Shown: positions 18,309 through 26,933 of the stretch, one piece after another
How positions within the stretch are numbered: position 1 is the stretch's first letter
How the letters are laid out: the number at the start of each line of letters is the position of its first letter
Origin: Mucilaginibacter conchicola
GTDB taxonomy: Bacteria; Bacteroidota; Bacteroidia; Sphingobacteriales; Sphingobacteriaceae
Length of the DNA: 64,000 nucleotides
Assembly (NCBI RefSeq): GCF_003432115.1
Contig: NZ_QWDC01000003.1
Span: 124,001-188,000 of the forward strand
Direction: 5' to 3'
Notes under the pieces: model-generated
Databases searched by the model: none
Told to the model about the DNA's origin: nothing
The model's input: only the letters and a program-made list of their open reading frames with translations
Program-made: the position numbers and the translations under genes

Positions 18309-19457
18309 TTACGCTCCACCAAAAAAGGCCAGCATTTGCTCCAGGCCATCCGGTGAGTGCATCACTTCGGTCTGTTGCAGGGTAATATCTGCCGTTTCAG
18401 AAGCCCGCTTGCGCATGTTGGCCTCATAATGGGCAATGGCGCTTTGGGTATCAGTAAAATCAGCGTTGGTTAAACTATCGGCCAGTTCAAGCGCATCCAA
18501 CATGGCCATGTTAACGCCTTCGCCGGCGTAGGGCGGCATCAGGTGGGCGGCATCGCCTAAAAGGGTTAAATTGTCTTGTGCAGGCCAGTCCTGATCTAAA
18601 GGCATGCAATACTGCGGGCGGGGGATCAGCTTTGGTTCGGCATTGTCAAAAAGCTCCAGCCAAATATCGCCCCAGCCTTTAAACTCGCGCTTAAACCATT
18701 CTGCCACCTCATGCGGTTTGGTAAAATCAATACCAGATGCCGTTGCCCAATCGGCTTCACTTTTAAAACCCACATAAAAGGCAATGCTGCCATCACCTTT
18801 AGAACTTACGATCAGGGTATGCGAATCGCCGAGGGTAAAGATCTTGCCGCCGTTCAACAGTTGGTTTACCCGCGGCGCTTTTTGGGCAGCATCGTAAACG
18901 GCACCTTCCACAACTGTCATCCCCACAAAAAATGGCTGGATAGGGGTAAGGCAAGGGCGCACTTTAGAATTGGCTCCATCGGCACCTACAACAATATCTG
19001 CTTCTGCAACGGTTTCGTTTTTAAACGTGATGGTCCACTTGCCATCCGTTTGCTCCATGGATGAGAATTGACTATCCCAAACTACGGTGCCAGGATGCAA
19101 CGAATCAAGCAGGATATCGCGCAGCGGGCCACGGTCTATCTCGGGGCGGGCATCTTCACCGGTGCGGCTTTCTTCATCGCGCAGCAAAACCTTGCCGGTT
19201 TTATCAGTTATCACCATCAGGTCGGCACCGGGGCGATAGTTAGCTTCAAAGGCCGGCATCAGTCCGGCGGCTTCAAGAGCTTTTAATCCCGATTCATAAT
19301 GTAGGTCTAATGTAGCGCCCTGCACGCGCACCGTGCGGTGGGTATCGCGTTCGTAAACTTTAACGTGCGCACCGCGCATTTGTAATAAGCGAGCCAGTGT
19401 AAGCCCGCCCGGGCCGCCACCTATAATGGCTATGGTTTTGTTTTGGATGGATGACAT
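18309..19457 (-). CDS. Tet(X)-like FAD-dependent monooxygenase
   Basis: A 382-residue flavoprotein monooxygenase of the PHBH/Tet(X) group. It shows the FAD motif IIGGGPGGLTLARLLQ near residue 11, YERD, GATLDLH (closely like the Tet(X) GGTLDLH segment), the PEI(D/N)R..LR.ILL segment (ARPEIDRGPLRDILLD), a DG motif (VVGADGANSKVR) and the second FAD motif GDAAHLMPPYAGEGVN near residue 300. Tet(X) hydroxylates tetracyclines using NADPH and O2. Whether this homologue does is unproven: many chromosomal Bacteroidota relatives act on other substrates. The end lacks the C-terminal helix length of Tet(X) only slightly. Confidence 0.9.
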   Translation of the reverse strand: MSSIQNKTIAIIGGGPGGLTLARLLQMRGAHVKVYERDTHRTVRVQGATLDLHYESGLKALEAAGLMPAFEANYRPGADLMVITDKTGKVLLRDEESRTGEDARPEIDRGPLRDILLDSLHPGTVVWDSQFSSMEQTDGKWTITFKNETVAEADIVVGADGANSKVRPCLTPIQPFFVGMTVVEGAVYDAAQKAPRVNQLLNGGKIFTLGDSHTLIVSSKGDGSIAFYVGFKSEADWATASGIDFTKPHEVAEWFKREFKGWGDIWLELFDNAEPKLIPRPQYCMPLDQDWPAQDNLTLLGDAAHLMPPYAGEGVNMAMLDALELADSLTNADFTDTQSAIAHYEANMRKRASETADITLQQTEVMHSPDGLEQMLAFFGGA

Positions 19458-19491
19458 GTGGTTGTTGTTCTATTCTATATTTCTTTTACAA

Positions 19492-19611
19492 TGTCATTTC
19501 GAGCGAGCCAGGCGCGGGCTTTTTGCACACTGGGGGGCGGCGAGAAATCTTCTACGTGCGATACTAACGTTTCAGAAGATTTCTCCTCGCTGTCGCTCGT
19601 TCGAAATGACA
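19492..19611. repeat. Palindromic repeat, family A, copy 1
   Basis: Terminal inverted repeat TGTCATTTCGAGCGAGC ... GCTCGTTCGAAATGACA with an inner pair GAGAAATCTTC / GAAGATTTCTC. The same element occurs at 34680, 42291, 42450, 42579, 43042, 43171, 43301 and 55911. It lies between the Tet(X)-like gene and the gene at 19714. No coding role. Confidence 0.9.
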
Positions 19612-19713
19612 GCATTGTTTATAAGTACAGACGACCCATCATCCGAAATCTTTTAAAAAACTATCCGTTTATACGCTATGGGCATTTTCCCAATTTTATC
19701 CTAATTTAAAGCC

Positions 19714-20055
19714 ATGAAAAAGCTTATTGCAATAGCCTTATTTATAGCTGCCTTTAGCACAAAAGCATCGGCACAAACATTCTCCGAAGAGGATTTTAGA
19801 GCCAACCTTGGCAAAACCAAAACCCTTTGTGATGTGGTAACTTCTATCAAGATATTTAATGATACACTTACGCTTATAAATATGGGTGCAAATTACCCCA
19901 ACCAAAAGTACACCATAGCCGTAAAAGGCAATAAAATAACGCTGGATTGGGCTAATTTGAAAGGCAAGACCATTTGTGTTACCGGCGTGTATGAGTTACA
20001 TAAGAACCGCCCCGAAATTGTGGTTGCACAACCTAATCAGATTGATGTTAAATAA
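19714..20055 (+). CDS. Small secreted OB-fold-like protein
   Basis: A signal peptide (KLIAIALFIAAFSTKASAQ) is followed by about 90 residues with a five-strand pattern (TLTLINMGANYPNQKYTIAV, KTICVTGVYELHKNRPEIVV, each cited at most 20 residues) that resembles periplasmic OB-fold proteins. Such small proteins are widespread in Bacteroidota; function unknown. It ends 161 bp before the NRPS/PKS operon on the same strand but is probably an independent unit. Confidence 0.75.
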   Translation: MKKLIAIALFIAAFSTKASAQTFSEEDFRANLGKTKTLCDVVTSIKIFNDTLTLINMGANYPNQKYTIAVKGNKITLDWANLKGKTICVTGVYELHKNRPEIVVAQPNQIDVK

Positions 20056-20176
20056 TTATTAGAGAGGCTTTTTTTTGCTTAGATGAAATTTGTGTGAAAA
20101 AAATAACACGGCTTTTAATCCGGTAAGTTTTAAATTTTCTATCTTAATCCCGTCTAAAACCGTCACAAAAATGTTA

Positions 20177-20201
20177 CTGGCTGGTTATTATAACCAACCA
20201 G
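20177..20201. promoter_or_regulatory. Near-perfect palindrome just upstream of the NRPS/PKS operon
   Basis: A 25-nt palindrome (12-bp arms, one mismatch, core GGTTATTATAACC) ends 15 nt before the ATG at 20217. It may be an operator for a dimeric repressor or a 5'-UTR hairpin that limits translation. No adjacent regulator gene was found. Confidence 0.4.
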
Positions 20202-20216
20202 GTATGATAAAACTGA

Positions 20217-23200
20217 ATGAGTATTCTTACTGATAACAAATATTACGGCGACCCGGGCGATGAACTGTTGATACACCACCTGTTTGAACAGCAGGCGCAA
20301 CAGCACCCCAATATAATTGCCGTACAATTTGGCGACGACAAGATAACTTTTGCCGAAATGAATGCCCGTGCCAATGAACTGGCACGCGTTATTGAGGCCA
20401 CCTCGCCCGAAGGGCTGGTAATAGGCGTTAGCGCCACCCGTTCTATAGCTACCATGGTAAGCTTGTTTGCAATATTAAAAGCAGGCAAAGCCTATCTGCC
20501 ATTAGACCCCACTTTCCCGGCCGAGCGCCTGCAGGACATTGTTGCCGATTGCGGTATGGATACCTGCCTGGCTCCCGCAAGTGATGCGGCAGTTTTCGGC
20601 GATATAGTGAAGAACGTTATTGCTTCTGATCGGCCTGTTGCAGAGGTACAAGCGCCTGATAAAGTTGCCAAAACCAAAATTGCTTACATCATTTATACAT
20701 CCGGCTCTACGGGTAAACCTAAAGGTGTTTGCGTGGGGCATGCCGGGCCTATCAACCTTATCAGGTGGAACCAGCGTATTGCGCCTTACCTTGGTGTAGG
20801 CCATCGTACGTTGCAGTTTTCCCCACTGATATTTGATGCATCGGTAATGGAGATATTTTGTACCCTGTGTATTGGTGGTACCATGGTGCTGGTACAGGAT
20901 GAGGTACGTATCGACCCGATGAAACTGCTCAAATACATTGATGAGCAGCAGGTGAACCGCATCATTGTTACTTTTGTGGCTCTGCAATACATGACAGAGG
21001 CGGCCGACGCCGAGCAGTTTTTCCCGCAGTCGCTTAAAGATGTGATCAGCGCGGGCGAACAGCTGAAGATAACCCCGCAGGTTAAGCGTTTCTTTAAGTC
21101 GGTACCAGGTTGTATTTTTTATAACATGTATGGCCCGACAGAGGCCAGCGTGTGCAGCACATCGTTCCAGTTAAGCGGCGACCCTGAAGAGTGGCCTCTG
21201 CTGCCCAATATTGGTGCACCGATAGATAATACCAATATTATTATACTGGATGACGACCTTAAGCAGGTTGCTGAAGGCGGGCAGGGCGAGCTTTGCATTG
21301 CAGGCATTAGCCTTGCCGAAGGATATTTGAATCGCCCCGATCTTACTGCCGATAAATTTATCGACTGGACGGATGCCACGGGCAAAACCATGAAACTTTA
21401 CCGCAGCGGCGACCTTGGTTTTTACCTGCCCGACGATAACATCGAATACATGGGCCGTAAGGATACGCAGGTAAAAATTCGTGGTAATCGTGTAGAGATA
21501 GGTGAGATAGAGGTACTGCTGAACCAACTGGATGGTATACAGCAATCGGTAGTTATCGCTCGTGAGGATGTGCCGGGGCAGAAACGTTTGGTGGCTTATC
21601 TCATAGCAACCGGCGAGAAGAAAGATGTTGCCTACCTGCGCGATAGTATAGAGCAAAAACTGCCCGATTACATGATGCCATCTGCATTTGTGTGGGTGGA
21701 TGGCTTTGCCGAAACCACCAGCGGCAAGATTGACCGTAACAAGTTGCCCGTGCCCGATATGCAAAGGCCCGAGCTATCGGTACTGTACAAAGCACCATCA
21801 AACCAAACAGAAAAACGCGTTGCCGATTACTGGACGGAGCTTTTGCAGCTGGATAAAGTAGGCGTTTATGATAACTTTTTTGAACTGGGTGGTAACTCCA
21901 TCCTGGCCCTGAAAACGGTAGCTGCGCTTAAAAAGCAGTTCAACTACTCGCTGCCGATAACCAAGCTGTACCAGTACCCAACGGTAAATGGTATTGCTTC
22001 ATTTATTGATGGCAACAAAACCGTAGCCAAGGTTACTGCCGTTAAAAACAAACGCGACAGGAGCAACAACGACATAGCCGTAATTGGCATGGCGGTACGT
22101 TTCCCCGGTGCTGATACCATTTACGACCTCTGGAAATTATTGACCGAAGGCCGCGAAACCACTTCATTCTTTACTGATGATGAACTGGATGCCAGCATTC
22201 CGCATCATATCCGCACGGCAGCCAACTATGTAAAGGCCCGCGGTATTGTAGAGAACGTCCAAAGCTTTGATGCCGCCTTCTTCGGCATAAACCCTAAGGT
22301 TGCTGAGCTGATGGATCCGCAACAGCGTATTTTCCTTGAACTGGCCTGGGAAGCCCTGGAAACCAGCGGTCATCTGCCCGATAAATATGCTGGTCCTATT
22401 GGCGTTTTTGCCGGGGTGGGTAACAATACTTACTACACCAGCAACGTACTATCTAACATAGATAAAGTTGAGAACATTGGCCGCTTTTTAACGGCTACCA
22501 TCAACGAGAAAGATTATATAGCCACCCGCACTGCTTACGAACTGAACCTGACTGGTCCCGCGGTGAGTGTGCATGCAGCTTGTTCAACATCGCTGCTGGC
22601 GATAGCGCAGGCGGCAGATAGCATCCGTAATGGGCAGTGCAATGTAGCGCTGGCGGGCGGGTCATCCATAAGTGCGCCTATCAAAAGTGGTCACTTATAC
22701 CAGCAGGGTACCATGCTGAGTGCTGATGGCCATTGCCGCCCGTTTGATGCGGAAAGCGATGGTACCGTGTTCAGCGATGGCGCGGGTGTAGTGGTACTGA
22801 AAAGTTTACAGGAAGCTGAACGCGATGGCGACCGTATTTACGCTGTACTTAAAGGAGTGGGTGTTAATAACGACGGCGGCGGCAAAGGTAGTTTTACCGC
22901 ACCGAGCGCAGCAGGCCAGGCCGGTGCAATTGCTATGGCTATCGCCGATGCGGAAGTTGAGCCAGCAAACATTTCTTATGTAGAGGCCCATGGTACGGCA
23001 ACTGCTTTAGGCGATCCTATCGAAATAGAGGGCTTAAACCTGGCCTTTGGCAAACAGGACAAGAACCAGTACTGTGCCATTGGTTCAATAAAAAGTAACA
23101 TGGGCCATTTGGTGGCTGCTGCAGGTGTAGCGGGTTTTATAAAAACCACACTGGCACTGTTCTACAAGCAGATCCCGGCATCGTTATATTTCACCAAACC

Positions 23201-26200
23201 CAACCCCAATATTGATTTCAGCGAGAGCCCGTTCTTTGTAAATACGGAGTTGCGCCCATGGGAAACCGATGGCAAGCGCATCGCAGGGGTAAGCTCTTTC
23301 GGGGTGGGTGGTACCAACGTTCACGCCATTTTAGAGGAGTACGATAACGGCGTACAATCGTCGGGCGAAAGCAGGCCTTTGCAGTTGATCAGCTGGTCGG
23401 CTAAGACGGCTACGAGTGCTTCAAAATTTGCCGACAGATTGTACTACTACTTGCAGGATAACCCTGAGGCGCCTTTGGCAGATATTGCTTACTCGCTGCA
23501 TACTACGCGCAATAACTTTAAGGAGCGTAACTTCATTATCGCTGCCGACAGAGAAGACCTGCTGCAAAAGCTAATGAACTTTAAGCGCGATATCACCAAC
23601 TCTAAGGTCATCAGCCAGAACGCTACCGAGGTGGTATTTATGTTCCCGGGCCAGGGTGCGCAGTATTTGAACATGGGCCGCGAGCTTTACGCCGGCGAAC
23701 CTGTTTTTGCCGATGCCGTTAATGAATGTGTGGCGCTGCTGCAAGGTACCGGTCAGGCTGATATTTTTGATGTGATCTACGCGCCTGAATCGCCGGAGGC
23801 AACAGAAAAATTAAAGAATACTTTTTATACCCAACCGGCAATCTTCATCACCTCATACGCCATGGCCAAGCTATGGATGAGCTGGGGAATTGAGCCGACG
23901 ATATTTACCGGCCACAGCATAGGCGAGTTTGTTGCCGCACACTTTGCAGGCGTATTTAGCCTGGCAGATGCATTGAAGCTCATCACCGAACGTGCCCGAC
24001 TGGTAAGTGAAGTAGCCGAAGGCGATATGCTATCGGTACGTTTAACGCCAGCGGAGCTGGAAGTCATCCTGCCGGATAACTTATCTATCGCAGCAATCAA
24101 TAGCAATAAATTGTCGGTAGTAGCAGGAGAGAAGGATGCCGTTGCCGCCTTCGCACAGGTTTTAGAAGACAGGGGCACACCGGGCCGTTTGCTGCAAACC
24201 AGCCACGCTTTCCACTCGGCCATGATGGATGATATTGTGGCGCCTTTTGAACAGGTAGTGCGCTCAGTGAAAATCAATTCATTGGTTAAGCCGCTCATGT
24301 CAACCGTTACCGGCGACTGGCTAACCGAGGCCGAGGCCTGCGACCCTGCATATTGGGCTAACCACCTGCGCAGGACTGTTCGCTTTGCTACCGCTATAGA
24401 TAAATTGGCTGAAGACAAGGGCAGAGTTTACCTTGAGGTTGGCCCAGGCCGTACGCTGGCAACCCTTGCAGCCCAACAAACTGCTGCCGAACCTGTTGTT
24501 ACTATAGCAGGTTTGGATAACAGTAATGGCCAGCCGGAATATCAGTCGGTATTAAAAGCTTTGGGCCAACTGTGGCTAAACGGCATTGAGCCAAATTGGA
24601 ATGAGATTTATACCGGTCAGCGCAAAAGGCTTAGACTGCCTTCTTACGCGTTTGATCGCAAAATATATTGGGTGGAGCCCGTGGCCATGAATCCCGTAGG
24701 TGAGGTAATGTACCAGCCAGAGGAGATAGTGCCCGATACTCCGCCCGCAACCGTACAGGACGATACTAATCAGAATATGATGACGAGAAAAGATTTTCTG
24801 GCCGAAAAACTTCAGGGCATTTTTGCAGATGCCGCAGGTATTGATATTGACAGCTCATCTGTTGATGTCAGCTTCCCCGAAATTGGGTTCGACTCGCTTT
24901 TGCTTACCCAGATAGCCACCAATCTTAAAAAGGCTTTCAACGTAAATATCACCTTCAGGAAACTGTTTGAGGATTACAACTCCATCAACCTGTTGGCTGA
25001 TTTTCTTGATAAAACTATCCCGGTAGGGCAATTTGAACCTGCAACAGTAGCCCCAAAAACTGCACCTGTACAGCAATCGCAAACGGTTTATGCACAAACT
25101 GCTGTACCGCAACCGATAGCTTATAATCAAATACCGTTAAGCGGTAACGGCAGCGAGGTGGCGCTGAATATGATCAGTCAGCAGTTGCAATTGTTGGCAG
25201 GCCAGATAGCACACTTACAAGGTACGCCAATAAGCACAACGGTAGTGTCTATACCACCGCCAATGCCATCAGGTGAGTTAAAAGGCGGCCCTGTTGCGCC
25301 ACCTGTATTAGAACCCGAGCCGGATGTAACGGCCGAGGAAATGGTAGAGATCAAAAAACCTTTTGGTGCTACTGCCCGCATAGAGCGTAAAGTACAAGAG
25401 CTTGATGATAAGCAAATGGAGTGGCTGGACGGCTTAACCACCCGCTACAACGCTAAAACCCGCAAAAGCAAAGAGCAAACCCAGGAGCATCGCGCCTACA
25501 TGGCCGATCCGCGCGTGGTAAGTGGTTTCCGCCCGTTAACAAAAGAACTGGTTTACCCGATAGTGATTAATCGCTCGAAAGGTAACCGCCTTTGGGATGT
25601 TGACGGTAACGAATATATCGACGCACTGAATGGCTTTGGTTCAAACATGCTGGGCTATCAGCCCGAGGTATTGAAGAAAGCCATCGTTGCACAAATTGAC
25701 AATGGTTACGAGATAGGCCCGCAGCACGAGCTTGCCGGCGAGGTTTGTAAACTGATGTGTGATTTTACCGGTCATGACCGCTCTGCATTGTGTAACACCG
25801 GTTCTGAAGCCGTGTTGGGCGCTATGCGTGTTGCCCGTACCGTTAGCGGCAGGCCGTTAATTGTTGCCTTCGCCGGCTCATACCATGGTATTATGGACGA
25901 GGTGATAGTACGTGGTACCAAAAAATTAAAGACATTCCCCGCTGCATCGGGTATCCTGTCGGATAACGTACAGAACATGCTGATACTGGATTACGGTACC
26001 GATGAGGCCCTGCGCATCATCAAAGAACGAGCAGACGAGATTGCCGCCGTACTGGTTGAGCCGGTACAAAGCCGCAGACCGGAGTTTCAGCCTATCGAGT
26101 TCCTGAAACAACTGCGTACCTTAACTGCAGATGAAAGTATTTGTCTGGTTTTCGACGAGGTGATCAGCGGTTTCCGTTTCCATCCTGGCGGCACACAGGC

Positions 26201-26933
26201 CATCTTCGGTATCAAAGCAGATCTGGGTACTTACGGTAAAGTTATCGGCGGTGGTATGCCTGTGGGCGCCATCTGCGGTAAAAAAGAATATATGGATGCC
26301 CTTGATGGCGGTTTCTGGGAGTATGGAGACGACTCGGTACCAGAGGTAGGTGTTACCTATTTTGCCGGTACCTTTGTGCGCCACCCGCTGGCCCTGGCCG
26401 CTGCAAAAGCATCGTTAGATTATATGAAAGAACGCGGCCCTGCGCTGCAACAAAAGCTTACCGCCATGGCTACCCGCCTGCGCGATGGCTTTGCAAAAGT
26501 GTGCAGTGAGGCCGGTATCCCGGTAACCACTGTGGGTTATGGCTCGCTTTGGAGAATTAAATTCCTGGAGGATGTACCTTATAACGAGTTGTTATTTACG
26601 CTGATGCGTTTGCGTGGTGTGCATATCCTGGATGGTTTCCCATGCTTTATGACCGATGCCCATACCGAAGAGGATGTGGATTTTATGATAGAGCAATTTA
26701 AGCAGAGCATACAGGAGATGGTTGACGTAGGATTTTTTAAATTTACATCCGCAGAAACCAATGCGCAGCCCGCTACAAACGGCACGGCAGATAAGGTGAG
26801 CCTTGAAACCCTTAACACGCCGCCGGTAGAAGGTGCAAAGCTTGGCCGCGATAAAGACGGTAACCCCGCGTGGTTTGTTAAAGACGAAACCAACCCGGGT
26901 AAATACGTGCAGTACAACATCAATAATAATTAA
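20217..26933 (+). CDS. Hybrid NRPS/PKS: A-PCP-KS-AT-ACP-aminotransferase
   Basis: A 2238-residue assembly-line enzyme. Domains in order: adenylation (1-500; YTSGSTGKPKG near 158, YGPTEAS, RSGD), peptidyl carrier (Ser561 in GGNS), ketosynthase (619-1042; Cys789 in HAACSTS, EAHGTATALGD, SNMGHL), acyltransferase (1139-1430; Ser1234 in GHSIGE, and HAFH, which marks malonyl-CoA use), acyl carrier (Ser1560 in GFDSL), a Pro-rich linker, and a PLP class-III aminotransferase (1760-2180; FDEVISGFR, Lys2008 in YGKVIGGG). The tail (GAKLGRDKDGNPAWFV) resembles the linker that leads into condensation domains. The A-domain pocket reads roughly D-A-M-F-I-A-M-V-C-K (fourth position F or T by alignment), suggesting a hydrophobic alpha-amino acid. 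There is no C, KR, DH or ER domain. Predicted output: a beta-ketone made from an aminoacyl starter and transaminated to a beta,gamma-diamino acid. The stop overlaps the next start (TAATG). Confidence 0.95.
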   Translation: MSILTDNKYYGDPGDELLIHHLFEQQAQQHPNIIAVQFGDDKITFAEMNARANELARVIEATSPEGLVIGVSATRSIATMVSLFAILKAGKAYLPLDPTFPAERLQDIVADCGMDTCLAPASDAAVFGDIVKNVIASDRPVAEVQAPDKVAKTKIAYIIYTSGSTGKPKGVCVGHAGPINLIRWNQRIAPYLGVGHRTLQFSPLIFDASVMEIFCTLCIGGTMVLVQDEVRIDPMKLLKYIDEQQVNRIIVTFVALQYMTEAADAEQFFPQSLKDVISAGEQLKITPQVKRFFKSVPGCIFYNMYGPTEASVCSTSFQLSGDPEEWPLLPNIGAPIDNTNIIILDDDLKQVAEGGQGELCIAGISLAEGYLNRPDLTADKFIDWTDATGKTMKLYRSGDLGFYLPDDNIEYMGRKDTQVKIRGNRVEIGEIEVLLNQLDGIQQSVVIAREDVPGQKRLVAYLIATGEKKDVAYLRDSIEQKLPDYMMPSAFVWVDGFAETTSGKIDRNKLPVPDMQRPELSVLYKAPSNQTEKRVADYWTELLQLDKVGVYDNFFELGGNSILALKTVAALKKQFNYSLPITKLYQYPTVNGIASFIDGNKTVAKVTAVKNKRDRSNNDIAVIGMAVRFPGADTIYDLWKLLTEGRETTSFFTDDELDASIPHHIRTAANYVKARGIVENVQSFDAAFFGINPKVAELMDPQQRIFLELAWEALETSGHLPDKYAGPIGVFAGVGNNTYYTSNVLSNIDKVENIGRFLTATINEKDYIATRTAYELNLTGPAVSVHAACSTSLLAIAQAADSIRNGQCNVALAGGSSISAPIKSGHLYQQGTMLSADGHCRPFDAESDGTVFSDGAGVVVLKSLQEAERDGDRIYAVLKGVGVNNDGGGKGSFTAPSAAGQAGAIAMAIADAEVEPANISYVEAHGTATALGDPIEIEGLNLAFGKQDKNQYCAIGSIKSNMGHLVAAAGVAGFIKTTLALFYKQIPASLYFTKPNPNIDFSESPFFVNTELRPWETDGKRIAGVSSFGVGGTNVHAILEEYDNGVQSSGESRPLQLISWSAKTATSASKFADRLYYYLQDNPEAPLADIAYSLHTTRNNFKERNFIIAADREDLLQKLMNFKRDITNSKVISQNATEVVFMFPGQGAQYLNMGRELYAGEPVFADAVNECVALLQGTGQADIFDVIYAPESPEATEKLKNTFYTQPAIFITSYAMAKLWMSWGIEPTIFTGHSIGEFVAAHFAGVFSLADALKLITERARLVSEVAEGDMLSVRLTPAELEVILPDNLSIAAINSNKLSVVAGEKDAVAAFAQVLEDRGTPGRLLQTSHAFHSAMMDDIVAPFEQVVRSVKINSLVKPLMSTVTGDWLTEAEACDPAYWANHLRRTVRFATAIDKLAEDKGRVYLEVGPGRTLATLAAQQTAAEPVVTIAGLDNSNGQPEYQSVLKALGQLWLNGIEPNWNEIYTGQRKRLRLPSYAFDRKIYWVEPVAMNPVGEVMYQPEEIVPDTPPATVQDDTNQNMMTRKDFLAEKLQGIFADAAGIDIDSSSVDVSFPEIGFDSLLLTQIATNLKKAFNVNITFRKLFEDYNSINLLADFLDKTIPVGQFEPATVAPKTAPVQQSQTVYAQTAVPQPIAYNQIPLSGNGSEVALNMISQQLQLLAGQIAHLQGTPISTTVVSIPPPMPSGELKGGPVAPPVLEPEPDVTAEEMVEIKKPFGATARIERKVQELDDKQMEWLDGLTTRYNAKTRKSKEQTQEHRAYMADPRVVSGFRPLTKELVYPIVINRSKGNRLWDVDGNEYIDALNGFGSNMLGYQPEVLKKAIVAQIDNGYEIGPQHELAGEVCKLMCDFTGHDRSALCNTGSEAVLGAMRVARTVSGRPLIVAFAGSYHGIMDEVIVRGTKKLKTFPAASGILSDNVQNMLILDYGTDEALRIIKERADEIAAVLVEPVQSRRPEFQPIEFLKQLRTLTADESICLVFDEVISGFRFHPGGTQAIFGIKADLGTYGKVIGGGMPVGAICGKKEYMDALDGGFWEYGDDSVPEVGVTYFAGTFVRHPLALAAAKASLDYMKERGPALQQKLTAMATRLRDGFAKVCSEAGIPVTTVGYGSLWRIKFLEDVPYNELLFTLMRLRGVHILDGFPCFMTDAHTEEDVDFMIEQFKQSIQEMVDVGFFKFTSAETNAQPATNGTADKVSLETLNTPPVEGAKLGRDKDGNPAWFVKDETNPGKYVQYNINNN

